64,000 bases of DNA, from NCBI GenBank assembly GCA_001689405.1, contig LUJO01000020.1, positions 16,868-80,867 of the forward strand, written 5' to 3'. Shown here in pieces: positions 53,356-62,553 of the stretch (positions are counted from its first letter, which is position 1; each line of letters starts with the position of its first letter). The notes under the pieces were generated by a model that was given only the letters and a program-made list of their open reading frames with translations, had not been told where the DNA came from and made no database searches. Both the position numbers and the translations under genes were made by a program. The stretch comes from Candidatus Homeothermus arabinoxylanisolvens. GTDB lineage: Bacteria; Bacteroidota; Bacteroidia; Bacteroidales; Muribaculaceae.

Positions 53356-55107
53356 ATGAAACAATTTTTTACTTATGTGCTTGCTACCATCGCCGGTTTA
53401 TGGATAACGATTATAATAATGACAGTCGGATCCATACTTATGACGATAGTCATGCTTGCCGCGTCAATGGCGACCCCTACCGTCAAAATCGATAAAAAGT
53501 CAGTGTTGCATGTATGTCTTGACGGCCCTATAGAGGAGCGTGCGCAAGGACGCTCTATACTTGAAGAGCTACAGGGCATATCCACTAATACTTTACCGCT
53601 CAATGATCTTGTGAAGGCGATAGATCATGCGGCGACCGATGATAAGATAGAAGGTATATACCTTGACTGTAAGGGCGGAAGCGGAGGAGCCGCAAGTATG
53701 GCCTATATACGCGAGTCGCTTGAGAAATTCAAGGAGAGCGGCAAATGGATTGTCGCATATGGCGATGTATATACCCAGAGCAATTATTATCTGGCATCGC
53801 TGGCCGACTCTCTGTGGCTTAATCCGCAGGGATCCATCGATATACATGGAGTAGGAGGCACATTGCCGTTCTTTAAAGGTCTGCTTGATAAACTCGGTGT
53901 CGAGATGCAGGTTGTAAAGGTAGGCACCTACAAGAGCGCGGTGGAGCCTTATATTATGACGGAGCCGAGCGAGGCCAACCGTGAACAGATAAAGGGCTAC
54001 ATAACTCCGATATGGAATTATATAAGCGGCGGTATTGCTTCGGGACGCGATGTCTCCGTTGAGGATGTCAACCAATGGGCTGACAGTATAATTGTCACGC
54101 AGGATCCGGCTACTTTCGCGGCCCGCGGGCTTGTAACGTCGCTGAAATACCGCCATGAGGTCGAGGAGTGGATGAAGTCCGCTACTGATAAAAAGAAGAA
54201 GGATAATCTTTCTCTTGTATCGCCGGCCAAATATGCGTCGGCCATAAAAGAGAAATCCTCGTCCAATAAAATCGCTCTGCTGTATGCTTCCGGCGATATC
54301 GTGGATAGCGGCAATGATGGAATAGTGGGCGATAAGATGGCGCCGCTTATCCTGAGTCTTGCCGAGGACGACGATATCGACGCTTTGGTGCTTCGAGTTA
54401 ACTCGGGCGGCGGAAGTGCTTTCGCTTCGGAGCAGATATGGGAAGCTCTTGAACAGTTCAAGGCCACGGGAAAACCGTTTTATGTATCGATGGGCGATGT
54501 AGCCGCATCGGGTGGATATTACATATCCTGCGGCGCCGACCGTATATATTGTCAGCCTGTTACGATAACCGGTTCTATCGGTATATTCGGACTGATACCG
54601 AATATCAAAGGTTTCCTGAATGACAAACTCGGGTTGAATATGGTGTCTATAGCCACTAATCCGAACGCCAACATAAGCATTACCGAGCCGTTTACGCCAG
54701 TGCAGCGTGCAGCCATGCAGAGCATGGTAAACCGCGGATATGAGACATTTGTAGGCCGTTGCGCCGAAGGCCGCGGGGTTTCGGTCGATTCAATAAAAGC
54801 TATTGCCGAAGGACGTGTATGGGACGGTACCACAGCTCTGGAAATCGGTCTTGTCGATAAACTTGGCAGCCTGACGGATTGTATTTCGGACCTTGCAGCC
54901 GATCAGGGTTACGACAAATACACTATTGTCGAATATCCCGATCCAAAAGGTGAATGGTGGGAAGAACTGCTTATGGCATCATCAAACGTCAAGCAGTCGC
55001 TCATCAAATCTGAACTTGGCGAGGCTCTCCCGTATTATGAGGCTATACAACAGGTGAAAAAAATGTCGCCCGTTCAGTGCCGTATGGAATATATAGTAGT
55101 CGAATAA
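53356..55107 (+). CDS. sppA: Signal peptide peptidase SppA (67K type)
   Basis: A 583-residue membrane protease with an N-terminal TM helix (about 8-35) and two S49 peptidase domains (about 55-280 and 310-560). The catalytic Lys region is VGTYKSAVEPY and the Ser lies in VAASGGYYISCGAD. It degrades cleaved signal peptides or membrane proteins at the inner membrane. It starts the sppA-lpxK-PNP-thiL run. Confidence 0.95.
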   Translation: MKQFFTYVLATIAGLWITIIIMTVGSILMTIVMLAASMATPTVKIDKKSVLHVCLDGPIEERAQGRSILEELQGISTNTLPLNDLVKAIDHAATDDKIEGIYLDCKGGSGGAASMAYIRESLEKFKESGKWIVAYGDVYTQSNYYLASLADSLWLNPQGSIDIHGVGGTLPFFKGLLDKLGVEMQVVKVGTYKSAVEPYIMTEPSEANREQIKGYITPIWNYISGGIASGRDVSVEDVNQWADSIIVTQDPATFAARGLVTSLKYRHEVEEWMKSATDKKKKDNLSLVSPAKYASAIKEKSSSNKIALLYASGDIVDSGNDGIVGDKMAPLILSLAEDDDIDALVLRVNSGGGSAFASEQIWEALEQFKATGKPFYVSMGDVAASGGYYISCGADRIYCQPVTITGSIGIFGLIPNIKGFLNDKLGLNMVSIATNPNANISITEPFTPVQRAAMQSMVNRGYETFVGRCAEGRGVSVDSIKAIAEGRVWDGTTALEIGLVDKLGSLTDCISDLAADQGYDKYTIVEYPDPKGEWWEELLMASSNVKQSLIKSELGEALPYYEAIQQVKKMSPVQCRMEYIVVE

Positions 55108-55125
55108 CATATAAAATCCCCGAAG

Positions 55126-56229
55126 ATGCGACGCAATAAGATACTTGATACTTTTCTGCTGAAACCCTTGTCGGTGGTATACGGGTGGATAGTACTGTTG
55201 CGTAACCGCTTCTTTGACTGGGGTATTCTCAAGCAGCGAAAGTTTGATGTGCCTGTTGTCGTGGTGGGTAATCTTGCCGTGGGTGGCACCGGCAAGACCC
55301 CTCATACCGAGTATATCGTCAATCTTCTGAAGCATGAATACCACATAGGTGTGCTTAGTCGCGGCTACCGCCGCAAGACTAAAGGTTTTGTCATTGCCTC
55401 GAAGCGTTCGACACCTTCCGATATAGGTGATGAGCCTTATCAGATATATCAGAAGTTTGGCCATGAAGTCAGAGTGGCGGTTTGCGAGAGCCGGGTCAAG
55501 GGTATTGAGGAATTGCTGCGCATAGACCCCGCAATAAACCTGATTGTGCTTGATGACGCCTTCCAGCATCGCTATGTAAAGCCTACCGCCTCGGTCGTGC
55601 TTATGGAGTGGAACCGTCCGGTTTACAATGACGAGCTGATGCCGCTCGGACGGCTTCGCGAACCCAAAAGCGCCTTGCTCCGCAGCAATATAATAATCGT
55701 TACCAAGTGCCCGTCGGAGATACGCCCCGTCGATGTGCGTCTGATATATGACTATCTCGGTCTGTTCGCTTACCAGAAGGTCTATTTCTCAAGATACATA
55801 TATGGAAACCTTGTAGGCGTGTTCCCCGACGAGGTGGTTTATGTGCCTAATGTGGCTTGGATGACTTCCGATGACGCGGTTCTTCTTGTGTCGGGTATAG
55901 CCAATCCTACGCCTATCGTGCGTTTCCTTAAAGGGAGCGAGGTAGAGGTTACGCTTAAGAAGTATCCCGATCATCATAATTTTACACGAAAAGATTTTGA
56001 TGACATACTCAAACGGTTTAAGCAGCTTCAGGGTAGAAACAACTACATATTCACCACTGAAAAGGATGCCGTGCGCATAGCCAATAACCCTTATTATCCG
56101 CATGAACTTAAGGCGATTACTTTCTATCTGCCGATAAAAGTGGAGTTTCTGCCGCATAAAATGCCGATGGGCTCCGATATCTTTGACCGTGAATTGCGCC
56201 GCGTAATAAGTGCTCCCTGCGACAACTAA
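55126..56229 (+). CDS. lpxK: Tetraacyldisaccharide 4'-kinase LpxK
   Basis: Adds the 4'-phosphate in lipid A synthesis at the inner membrane. It has 367 residues, with a membrane-associated N-terminus, and a P-loop at about 48-58 (GNLAVGGTGKT). Conserved phrases are LSRGYRRKTKG, DEPYQIYQKF and IVLDDAFQHRYV. It lies 18 nt after sppA. Confidence 0.96.
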   Translation: MRRNKILDTFLLKPLSVVYGWIVLLRNRFFDWGILKQRKFDVPVVVVGNLAVGGTGKTPHTEYIVNLLKHEYHIGVLSRGYRRKTKGFVIASKRSTPSDIGDEPYQIYQKFGHEVRVAVCESRVKGIEELLRIDPAINLIVLDDAFQHRYVKPTASVVLMEWNRPVYNDELMPLGRLREPKSALLRSNIIIVTKCPSEIRPVDVRLIYDYLGLFAYQKVYFSRYIYGNLVGVFPDEVVYVPNVAWMTSDDAVLLVSGIANPTPIVRFLKGSEVEVTLKKYPDHHNFTRKDFDDILKRFKQLQGRNNYIFTTEKDAVRIANNPYYPHELKAITFYLPIKVEFLPHKMPMGSDIFDRELRRVISAPCDN

Positions 56230-56283
56230 CCGCTCATAACGGTGTTTATTATATATTGTGTATAACCAAATTCATTTATAAGC

Positions 56284-57102
56284 ATGTTAGAAAAAATCAA
56301 CCAAACCGCCGATTATATCCGTTCTAAGGTTTCGGATATTCCTAAAACCGCCATTATATTAGGTACCGGTCTCGGCGCTCTTGTAGATCATATTGAGGAT
56401 AAGCAATATATACCGTATGCCGAAATACCCAACTTCCCCGTATCGACGGTCGAGGGGCACTCGGGAAATCTTATATTCGGACGTCTGGGCAATAAACGTG
56501 TCATGGCCATGCAGGGCCGCTTCCATTATTATGAAGGATATGACATGAAGCAGGTGACATTTCCTGTCAGGGTCATGAAAGCGCTCGGCATAAAGACTCT
56601 TTTTGTCAGCAATGCCGCCGGAGGCATGAACCCCGAGTTCATGATAGGCGATATAATGTTGATAACCGACCATATAAATCTTTTCCCCGAACATCCGTTG
56701 CACGGTAAGAATTATGAGGAGCTCGGCCCGCGTTTCCCCGATATGAGCGAGGCATATTCCCGTCGATTGATAAAGCATGCCGAAGAGATTGCGGCAGAAA
56801 AGGGCATACGTGTCATGCATGGTGTGTATGTAGGCACACAAGGCCCGACTTTCGAGACTCCCGCAGAGTATAAGTATTTCCACATTATCGGTGGTGATGC
56901 CGTGGGCATGTCTACAGTGCCGGAGGTTATAGTGGCACGCCATACCGGAATAGAGGTTTTCGGCGTTTCGGTTATCACCGATCTCGGCGTTGAGGGTATC
57001 GTGGAGAAAGTTTCTCACGAAGAGGTGCAGAAAGCGGCTCAGGCGGCGCAGCCCAAGATGATGGAGATCATGACTGAACTGGTTAATCGGTTTGAAGAAT
57101 AG
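56284..57102 (+). CDS. Purine nucleoside phosphorylase
   Basis: A 272-residue PNP of the trimeric class. Motifs are ILGTGLGALVD, GHSGNLIFG, MQGRFHYYEGY, SNAAGGMNP and TFETPAEYK, followed by VGMSTVPEV. It cleaves purine nucleosides with phosphate. thiL starts only 3 nt after its stop. Confidence 0.95.
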   Translation: MLEKINQTADYIRSKVSDIPKTAIILGTGLGALVDHIEDKQYIPYAEIPNFPVSTVEGHSGNLIFGRLGNKRVMAMQGRFHYYEGYDMKQVTFPVRVMKALGIKTLFVSNAAGGMNPEFMIGDIMLITDHINLFPEHPLHGKNYEELGPRFPDMSEAYSRRLIKHAEEIAAEKGIRVMHGVYVGTQGPTFETPAEYKYFHIIGGDAVGMSTVPEVIVARHTGIEVFGVSVITDLGVEGIVEKVSHEEVQKAAQAAQPKMMEIMTELVNRFEE

Positions 57103-57105
57103 GCC

Positions 57106-58152
57106 ATGGCGGATAATCAGGACTATACGGAGATTTCGACCCTCGGTGAGTTCGGGCTTATCGACCGGCTTACCAAGGACATAGCTTTGACCAACAGCTC
57201 TTCGTTGAAGGGAGTGGGCGATGACGCCGCCGTCATGGAGTATCATGACACGGAGGTGTTGGTTACCACCGATTTACTTCTTGAGGGCATACATTTCGAC
57301 CTGACATATGTGCCGTTGCGCCATCTCGGCTATAAATCGGCAGTGGTGAATTTCAGCGATATATATGCCATGAACGGCACACCGCGACAGATAACGGTGT
57401 CGCTCGGTGTGTCGAAGCGCTTTGCCGTGGAGCATATGGATGCTCTTTATGACGGCATACGTAAAGCCTGTGAGATTTATGGCGTTGACCTTGTCGGCGG
57501 CGATACTACCTCATCAAGACAAGGGCTGGTGATATCAATAACCTGTATTGGCGATGCTCCTAAAGATAAGATTGTATATCGTGACGGAGCAAAGGATACC
57601 GACCTTATATGTGTGAGCGGCGATCTCGGCTCAGCTTATATGGGGTTGCAGCTGCTTGAACGCGAGAAGGTGGCGTCGGCCGGACAGAAAGATTTCGTGC
57701 CTGATTTCGGAGGCAAAGAGTATCTTATCGAACGTCAGCTGAAGCCTGAGGCAAGAAAGGACATTATAAAAGAACTTGCCGAGGCGGGCATAAAGCCTAC
57801 TGCAATGATGGATATATCTGACGGTCTGTCGAGCGAACTCATGCATATATGCCGGCAGAGCCATACCGGATGCCGTGTATATGAAGACCGTATACCGATA
57901 GATTACCAGACTGCGGTGATGGCCGAGGAACTCGGAATGAATCTTGTCACCGCGGCTTTGAACGGCGGCGAGGATTATGAACTCCTCTTTACTGTGCCTT
58001 TGACTGTGCACGAAGCGGTGTCTAAGCTGCCGGGGGTAAAGGTCATAGGCCACATAACAAAAGAGGATCTCGGATGTGCTATGGTTACGCGTGACGGTAC
58101 CGAAATTCCCCTTAAGGCGCAGGGCTGGAATCCACTCGCACAAAAAGACTGA
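57106..58152 (+). CDS. thiL: Thiamine-phosphate kinase ThiL
   Basis: The last step to thiamin diphosphate. It has 348 residues and belongs to the PurM-like family. Typical motifs are GVGDDAAVM, VTTDLLLEGIHFDL, VNFSDIYAMNG and DISDGLSSEL. It lies away from the thi operon, in the lpxK cluster, and has no riboswitch of its own here. Confidence 0.95.
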   Translation: MADNQDYTEISTLGEFGLIDRLTKDIALTNSSSLKGVGDDAAVMEYHDTEVLVTTDLLLEGIHFDLTYVPLRHLGYKSAVVNFSDIYAMNGTPRQITVSLGVSKRFAVEHMDALYDGIRKACEIYGVDLVGGDTTSSRQGLVISITCIGDAPKDKIVYRDGAKDTDLICVSGDLGSAYMGLQLLEREKVASAGQKDFVPDFGGKEYLIERQLKPEARKDIIKELAEAGIKPTAMMDISDGLSSELMHICRQSHTGCRVYEDRIPIDYQTAVMAEELGMNLVTAALNGGEDYELLFTVPLTVHEAVSKLPGVKVIGHITKEDLGCAMVTRDGTEIPLKAQGWNPLAQKD

Positions 58153-58179
58153 TTCTAAATAGACATTCAATAATGACAG

Positions 58180-58209
58180 GGCTCTTTATATAAAAATATA
58201 TACTGAGCC
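58180..58209 (+). terminator. Terminator after thiL
   Basis: GGCTC (58180-58184) pairs with GAGCC (58205-58209), with A/T pairs inside, then TTTTG. The T-run overlaps the -33 box of nusB. Confidence 0.6.
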
Positions 58210-58210
58210 T

Positions 58211-58241
58211 TTTGTCACATTATACTAATTTGCTAACTTTG
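58211..58241 (+). promoter_or_regulatory. Promoter of nusB
   Basis: TTTG (58211-58214) and TAACTTTG (58234-58241) are 19 nt apart, 28 nt before the nusB ATG. Confidence 0.7.
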
Positions 58242-58269
58242 CAGCGTAAAATAATAAGAGCATTGAGTT

Positions 58270-59703
58270 ATGATAAACAGAATTTTGATAAGGATGAAAG
58301 TGGTGCAGATGCTTTATTCCTATCTGTTGACAAGAAGTGATTTTAACGTATTGCCGGTTCCCGAAACGCGTTCGCGTGACAAACGTTATGCTTACAAACT
58401 CTATTGTGACTTGCTTTTATTGCTCATTGACCGGTCGGGATTCAAGATTACAAATTATGAAGGACGCCCGCGCATAGAACGCGCCGAGCAAAAGGCTAAA
58501 AATGACTATACACGTATAGCACAGGCACTTGCCTCTAATGACGATATGCAGAACATAGCATTGACTCACAGGTCGTTTATTGAGGCTCTGGCTCCAATGC
58601 GGTTGCGCCTCGATGCCGCTGTAAAAGCATCATCTATATATAAGGAGTATTCGCGTAAAAAGAACGCGCCTGAAATAGGTGACGAAGTCCTGTTGTGGAA
58701 GACTATACTGCACACCATACTTCTTAGAGACAAGGAACTCGATGCGCTTATACATGCCGATGACGAGTTTACCCACGTAGGATATGAACAGGCGTTGGCC
58801 ATGCTTGATGAGACTCTCAATGACTTTTCGACTGTAAAAGGCTCTTTGATTGAGGCCCGCCGTGGACTCGCCGCCTCTCTTGACAAGTCGTATGAGTTGT
58901 ATCACAGTCTGTTGCAGCTGATGATTGATCTGACTCATCTCCGTGCTCAGCAGCTTGATGAGGCCAAGCACCGTTACATAACCACTCATGACGATCTTAA
59001 TCCTAATATGCGCTTTGTCGATAACAAATTTATAAAGGCGCTTGAGGAAAACGAGGATATGTGCGATTATCTTAAAGATACTCCCATATCATGGGTTGAC
59101 GAGGATGTTACTCTGCGCAGACTGTTGTCTAAAATACTTGAGAGCGAGGCTTACAAGAAGTATATGGCTCTTCCTGAGGCCGACTTTGCCGCTGATTGTG
59201 AGCTTTGGACATCGCTCTTCAAGACGGTAATCATAGAGAGCGACGAACTTGCCGAGGCGCTTGAGTCGCAGTCGGTATATTGGAATGACGACGTGACCAT
59301 AATGGGGTCATTCGTGCTTAAGACCATAAAGATTTTTGCCAATGCCAAAGGCGCTCCTGTCAAATTGCTGCCTAAATTCAAGGATATCGAGGACGAGCGT
59401 TTCGGCCCGCGCCTTTTTGAAGCCGCCATCTCCAATCAGGATGAATACAGGGCTATGATTGACGAGTGCCTTGTGGAAAGCCGTTGGGACCCCGAGCGAC
59501 TTGCGTTTATGGATATCGTGATTCTTGAAACCGCGATTGCCGAATTGCTTAATTTTGAGTCGGTGCCTACCTTAGTGACCATAAACGAGTATACGGAGAT
59601 AGCCAATTACTATTCCACTCCGAAAAGCGGCCAATTTATCACCGGAATGCTCTATGCAATAGTGAATAATTTAAAAAAGGCCGGAATCCTTGTAAAGGAA
59701 TAA
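58270..59703 (+). CDS. nusB: Transcription antitermination factor NusB, with duplicated N-terminal domain
   Basis: A 477-residue protein, long for NusB (from memory about 300 in Bacteroides). The C-terminal part (about 390-477) is the normal NusB fold (LAFMDIVILETAIAELL, TINEYTEIANYY and TGMLYAIVNNL). The N-terminal part contains two related copies of a helical domain. Similar segments include DKRYAYKLYCDLLLLLIDRSG at about 37-57 and DKSYELYHSLLQLMIDLTHL at 205-224, 168 residues apart. NusB binds boxA RNA with NusE. The role of the extra copy is unknown. Confidence 0.9.
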   Translation: MINRILIRMKVVQMLYSYLLTRSDFNVLPVPETRSRDKRYAYKLYCDLLLLLIDRSGFKITNYEGRPRIERAEQKAKNDYTRIAQALASNDDMQNIALTHRSFIEALAPMRLRLDAAVKASSIYKEYSRKKNAPEIGDEVLLWKTILHTILLRDKELDALIHADDEFTHVGYEQALAMLDETLNDFSTVKGSLIEARRGLAASLDKSYELYHSLLQLMIDLTHLRAQQLDEAKHRYITTHDDLNPNMRFVDNKFIKALEENEDMCDYLKDTPISWVDEDVTLRRLLSKILESEAYKKYMALPEADFAADCELWTSLFKTVIIESDELAEALESQSVYWNDDVTIMGSFVLKTIKIFANAKGAPVKLLPKFKDIEDERFGPRLFEAAISNQDEYRAMIDECLVESRWDPERLAFMDIVILETAIAELLNFESVPTLVTINEYTEIANYYSTPKSGQFITGMLYAIVNNLKKAGILVKE

Positions 59704-59714
59704 AATATCTTTAT

Positions 59715-59722
59715 TATATTTG
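59715..59722 (+). promoter_or_regulatory. -7 box of yajC
   Basis: TATATTTG, 38 nt before the yajC ATG. Confidence 0.5.
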
Positions 59723-59760
59723 CATTATAATCAAGTAATAATTTTAAACAATAAATAGAT

Positions 59761-60108
59761 ATGGTTTATAACCTTATAGCAGGCCAAGAGGCTGCCGGAG
59801 GAGGTGCCGGCATCAGGAATCTTCTTATGATTGTGGGTCTTATCGTGGTATTTTATTTCTTCATGATACGTCCGCAGCAGAAAAAGCAGAAAGAGATTAA
59901 AAAATTCCGCGAAGGTCTTAATGTCGGTGACCGTGTCATAACCGCAGGCGGTATATACGGAAAGATCCGCACCGTGAAGGATACTACGATCATACTGGAG
60001 ATTGCCGACAATGTACGCATCACAATCGATAAGGGTTCTGTATATCCTTCGGCATCACAGGCTCAGGAAGCGGTAAAGCAGTCAGAGAATAATCCTGAAA
60101 ATAAATAA
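59761..60108 (+). CDS. yajC: Preprotein translocase subunit YajC
   Basis: A 115-residue protein with one transmembrane helix (about 20-39), then RPQQKKQKE and VGDRVITAGGIYGKI. It is an accessory of the SecDF complex in the inner membrane. It lies between nusB and the YbbR gene, a usual order here. Confidence 0.94.
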   Translation: MVYNLIAGQEAAGGGAGIRNLLMIVGLIVVFYFFMIRPQQKKQKEIKKFREGLNVGDRVITAGGIYGKIRTVKDTTIILEIADNVRITIDKGSVYPSASQAQEAVKQSENNPENK

Positions 60109-60137
60109 ACCGCAGTTTACCTGATTAAACGATATTG

Positions 60138-60176
60138 AAGCCCGTAGGTCAGTTTTGTAAAAACTCTTACGGGCTT
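60138..60176 (+). terminator. Hairpin after yajC
   Basis: AAGCCCGTA (60138-60146) is complementary to TACGGGCTT (60168-60176), a 9-bp stem, followed by TATT. Confidence 0.65.
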
Positions 60177-60210
60177 TATTGGTTTTATATAATGTAATTC
60201 ATCATGTGAT

Positions 60211-61203
60211 ATGGGACTGATACGACATGTTTCCGGGATATTCCGGCGCATATATGAGGCTCTTAGCTCTGCCCGCGGCAAGGAAATATTGCTGTTTATG
60301 TTGTTTTTGCTCATATCTTATGTATTCTGGTTGCTGCTTACGCTTAACAACGAGGTTCAGGAAGACATAGACGTGCCTGTCGAGTTGGTCGACGTGCCCG
60401 ACAGCGTCACCATAATAACCGATGTGCCGCAGGTCATAAAGGTCAGCGTGCGCGATAAAGGCTCTTCGCTTATGAAGTACCGTATGGGCGGTAAGAAGGT
60501 CATGAAGATTAACTGGGGCGAATATAGTCTTACCGACAACAAGTTTCTTGTGAGCAGGGCCGATCTTAGTGCCCGGGTGCGAGACTATTTCGGTACGGGA
60601 AGTCAGGTTGTGACCGTGTCGCCCGACTCATTGCGCCTTAACTATACCACTTCACCCGGCCGCCGGGTCGTTGTTAAAGTCGTTGCCGACCTTCAGCCCT
60701 CGTTCGGCAATATCATAAGCGGACCTGTATATACGAGCGTCGATTCAGTATGGCTGTATTCCGTCAAGGATCTGCCGCACTCTCTGGTCTCGGTAGAGAC
60801 AGTGCCCATAGTGCGCGGCAATCTTGCTGACACGACGGTGATAACAGCCCGCATCGAACCTATACCCGGCGTAAAGATGGTGCCCGACCAGATTACGGTC
60901 ACTGTGCCTGTGGAGCCGCTTATTGCCCGCAAGCAGTATGCTCCGGTTATTGTGAAAAACATGCCTCCCGAGATGGGGATGATAACATTTCCTTCGCGTA
61001 TCGAGGTGTCATATCTTGTACCGATGAGTATGTACAATGACGAGCTGTATGATGTAAACGCATATGTGGACTACAATGATGTGCGCCGGTCGTCTAACGG
61101 CAAGTTGCCGGTGACTTTGTCATTGCTTCCCGAGTTTTATCATAATACCGAAATGTCGCCCGACAGCGTGGAGTACATAATAGAACAGCGTCATCAGCCA
61201 TGA
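60211..61203 (+). CDS. YbbR-like domain protein
   Basis: A 330-residue protein with one N-terminal TM helix (about 28-50: LFMLFLLISYVFWLLLTL) and an outside part with repeated YbbR-like beta modules (VPVELVDVPDSVTI, then GPVYTSVDSVWLYSV). Function is not known; YbbR-like proteins (CdaR-type) can bind partner enzymes. Its stop overlaps the coaE ATG (ATGA). Confidence 0.88.
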   Translation: MGLIRHVSGIFRRIYEALSSARGKEILLFMLFLLISYVFWLLLTLNNEVQEDIDVPVELVDVPDSVTIITDVPQVIKVSVRDKGSSLMKYRMGGKKVMKINWGEYSLTDNKFLVSRADLSARVRDYFGTGSQVVTVSPDSLRLNYTTSPGRRVVVKVVADLQPSFGNIISGPVYTSVDSVWLYSVKDLPHSLVSVETVPIVRGNLADTTVITARIEPIPGVKMVPDQITVTVPVEPLIARKQYAPVIVKNMPPEMGMITFPSRIEVSYLVPMSMYNDELYDVNAYVDYNDVRRSSNGKLPVTLSLLPEFYHNTEMSPDSVEYIIEQRHQP

Positions 61204-61781
61204 AGTCGGGTCTAATAGCTATAGCCGGAGGCATCGGCAGCGGTAAATCGGTCGTGTCATCCATGCTTCGGGCCATGGGCTGTGAAGTCTACGACTGCGA
61301 CAGCCGCGCCAAAGCATTGATGGATGCCGACGAGGCTATTAAGCGCGACATATCCACTCTTATAGCGGAGGAGGCCGTAACGCCGCAGGGCGCTATAGAC
61401 CGCCGTGCGCTTGCCGACAAAGTGTTTAATGATGCGCGGCTCCTCGGTGTGTTGAACGGCATAGTGCATGAAGCAGTGCGCCGCGATCTTGTACGCTGGC
61501 GCAATTCGCTTGATTGCAGAGTGGCATGGGTCGAAAGTGCCATAGTGCATGAAAGCGGACTTGACGCTCTCGTTGACGAAATATGGGAAGTCACTGCTCC
61601 TGAAGAACTCCGCATACGTCGCGTCATGAATCGTAGCGGACTTCTGCGCGACGAGATTGAACGCCGCATGGCCGCTCAATCGGGTACTCGCTACATTGAC
61701 GGAGTACCTGTAAAATACATACTTAACGATGACGTGGCCGCAGTGCTTCCCCAATTGCTTGACCTTTTGCACCGCTGCTGA
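61200..61781 (+). CDS. coaE: Dephospho-CoA kinase
   Basis: The last step of coenzyme A synthesis. It has 193 residues with the P-loop GGIGSGKS (about 10-17), CEVYDCDSRAK and the lid region RIRRVMNRSG. Coupled to ybbR by ATGA. The 295-nt gap after it holds no gene that I can support. Confidence 0.95.
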   Translation: MKSGLIAIAGGIGSGKSVVSSMLRAMGCEVYDCDSRAKALMDADEAIKRDISTLIAEEAVTPQGAIDRRALADKVFNDARLLGVLNGIVHEAVRRDLVRWRNSLDCRVAWVESAIVHESGLDALVDEIWEVTAPEELRIRRVMNRSGLLRDEIERRMAAQSGTRYIDGVPVKYILNDDVAAVLPQLLDLLHRC

Positions 61782-62076
61782 CTGAGTATTGTAAGCTAAT
61801 CGGTGTGTGTTTATTCTGCCTGAAGATTTAAATGCAGCAGATTGGTAGGTGCGCCGGTAGTACAGCGCCCGCGAATCCGGATGGCTTTCTGCAACCGCTT
61901 TTTTACATTGAACTTTTTCCTCATGTCGCAAAGCTAATCCTGTACTATGTCATTTTACGACAGACTGTATTTTTATTGATATATATCGCGATGAAATTGA
62001 AAAATATGGTATAAATATCAGATTAATTCATTTAATTTGCAGAAATCATATCGCCAATCACAACACCTTAGAGAAT

Positions 62077-62553
62077 ATGGAAAATTATCATCATCTTCAG
62101 CAACAGACCGGATGGTCTGACACTGTATTCCAAGCCATAGGCTCGGAAGCCGAGGCTCTCATTTATATGAAGGCCGGACTTGTTGAGAAAACCGTTAACG
62201 GCCGTCAGGCTCTCGTCAACCCCTCCATCGACGGACGCGCGTTCAACTGCCGCAAAGAGTGGCTCAAGGAGAAACTCGCCGACTACGACCGGTGGAAAGA
62301 CTGGAACAATGCCGACCTGATGGGCGAGGGTTTCCCGCCGCGCGATGAGAACGGCGACCCCTACGAACTGCATCACATCGGCCAGCGTCAGGACTCTCCG
62401 TTTGCCGAACTGACCTACTGGCAACACATGGCCGACGGCAACAACGTCATTCTACACCCAAAACGTGAAAGCGAAATCGACCGTCAGCAATTCGACCGTG
62501 AGAAAGCCGCCCACTGGATGGCCCGGTTCAATGACTTCAAAGACTGCTACTGA
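62077..62553 (+). CDS. Free-standing LHH-type nuclease (HNH/Endo VII superfamily)
   Basis: A 158-residue protein. The C-terminal half has the LHH motif (ELHHIGQRQDSPFAEL, Leu98-His99-His100), NNVILH (Asn122-His127) and a final RAHWxxR-like stretch (KAAHWMARFND). In polymorphic toxins this domain is the DNA-cutting C-terminus. Here it is short, without a visible delivery domain or signal, preceded only by about 55 residues (GSEAEALIYMKAGLVEKTVN). It could be an orphan toxin tip, a domesticated nuclease or the cargo of another system. No convincing immunity gene is next to it. Confidence 0.8.
   Translation: MENYHHLQQQTGWSDTVFQAIGSEAEALIYMKAGLVEKTVNGRQALVNPSIDGRAFNCRKEWLKEKLADYDRWKDWNNADLMGEGFPPRDENGDPYELHHIGQRQDSPFAELTYWQHMADGNNVILHPKRESEIDRQQFDREKAAHWMARFNDFKDCY

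Noticed and set aside
56359..57246. 295-codon minus-strand frame over the PNP gene
   Set aside because: Shadow of a conserved enzyme; no motifs and odd composition.
61257..61931. 224-codon minus-strand frame over coaE
   Set aside because: Mostly antisense to coaE and extends only into a gap with no own support.
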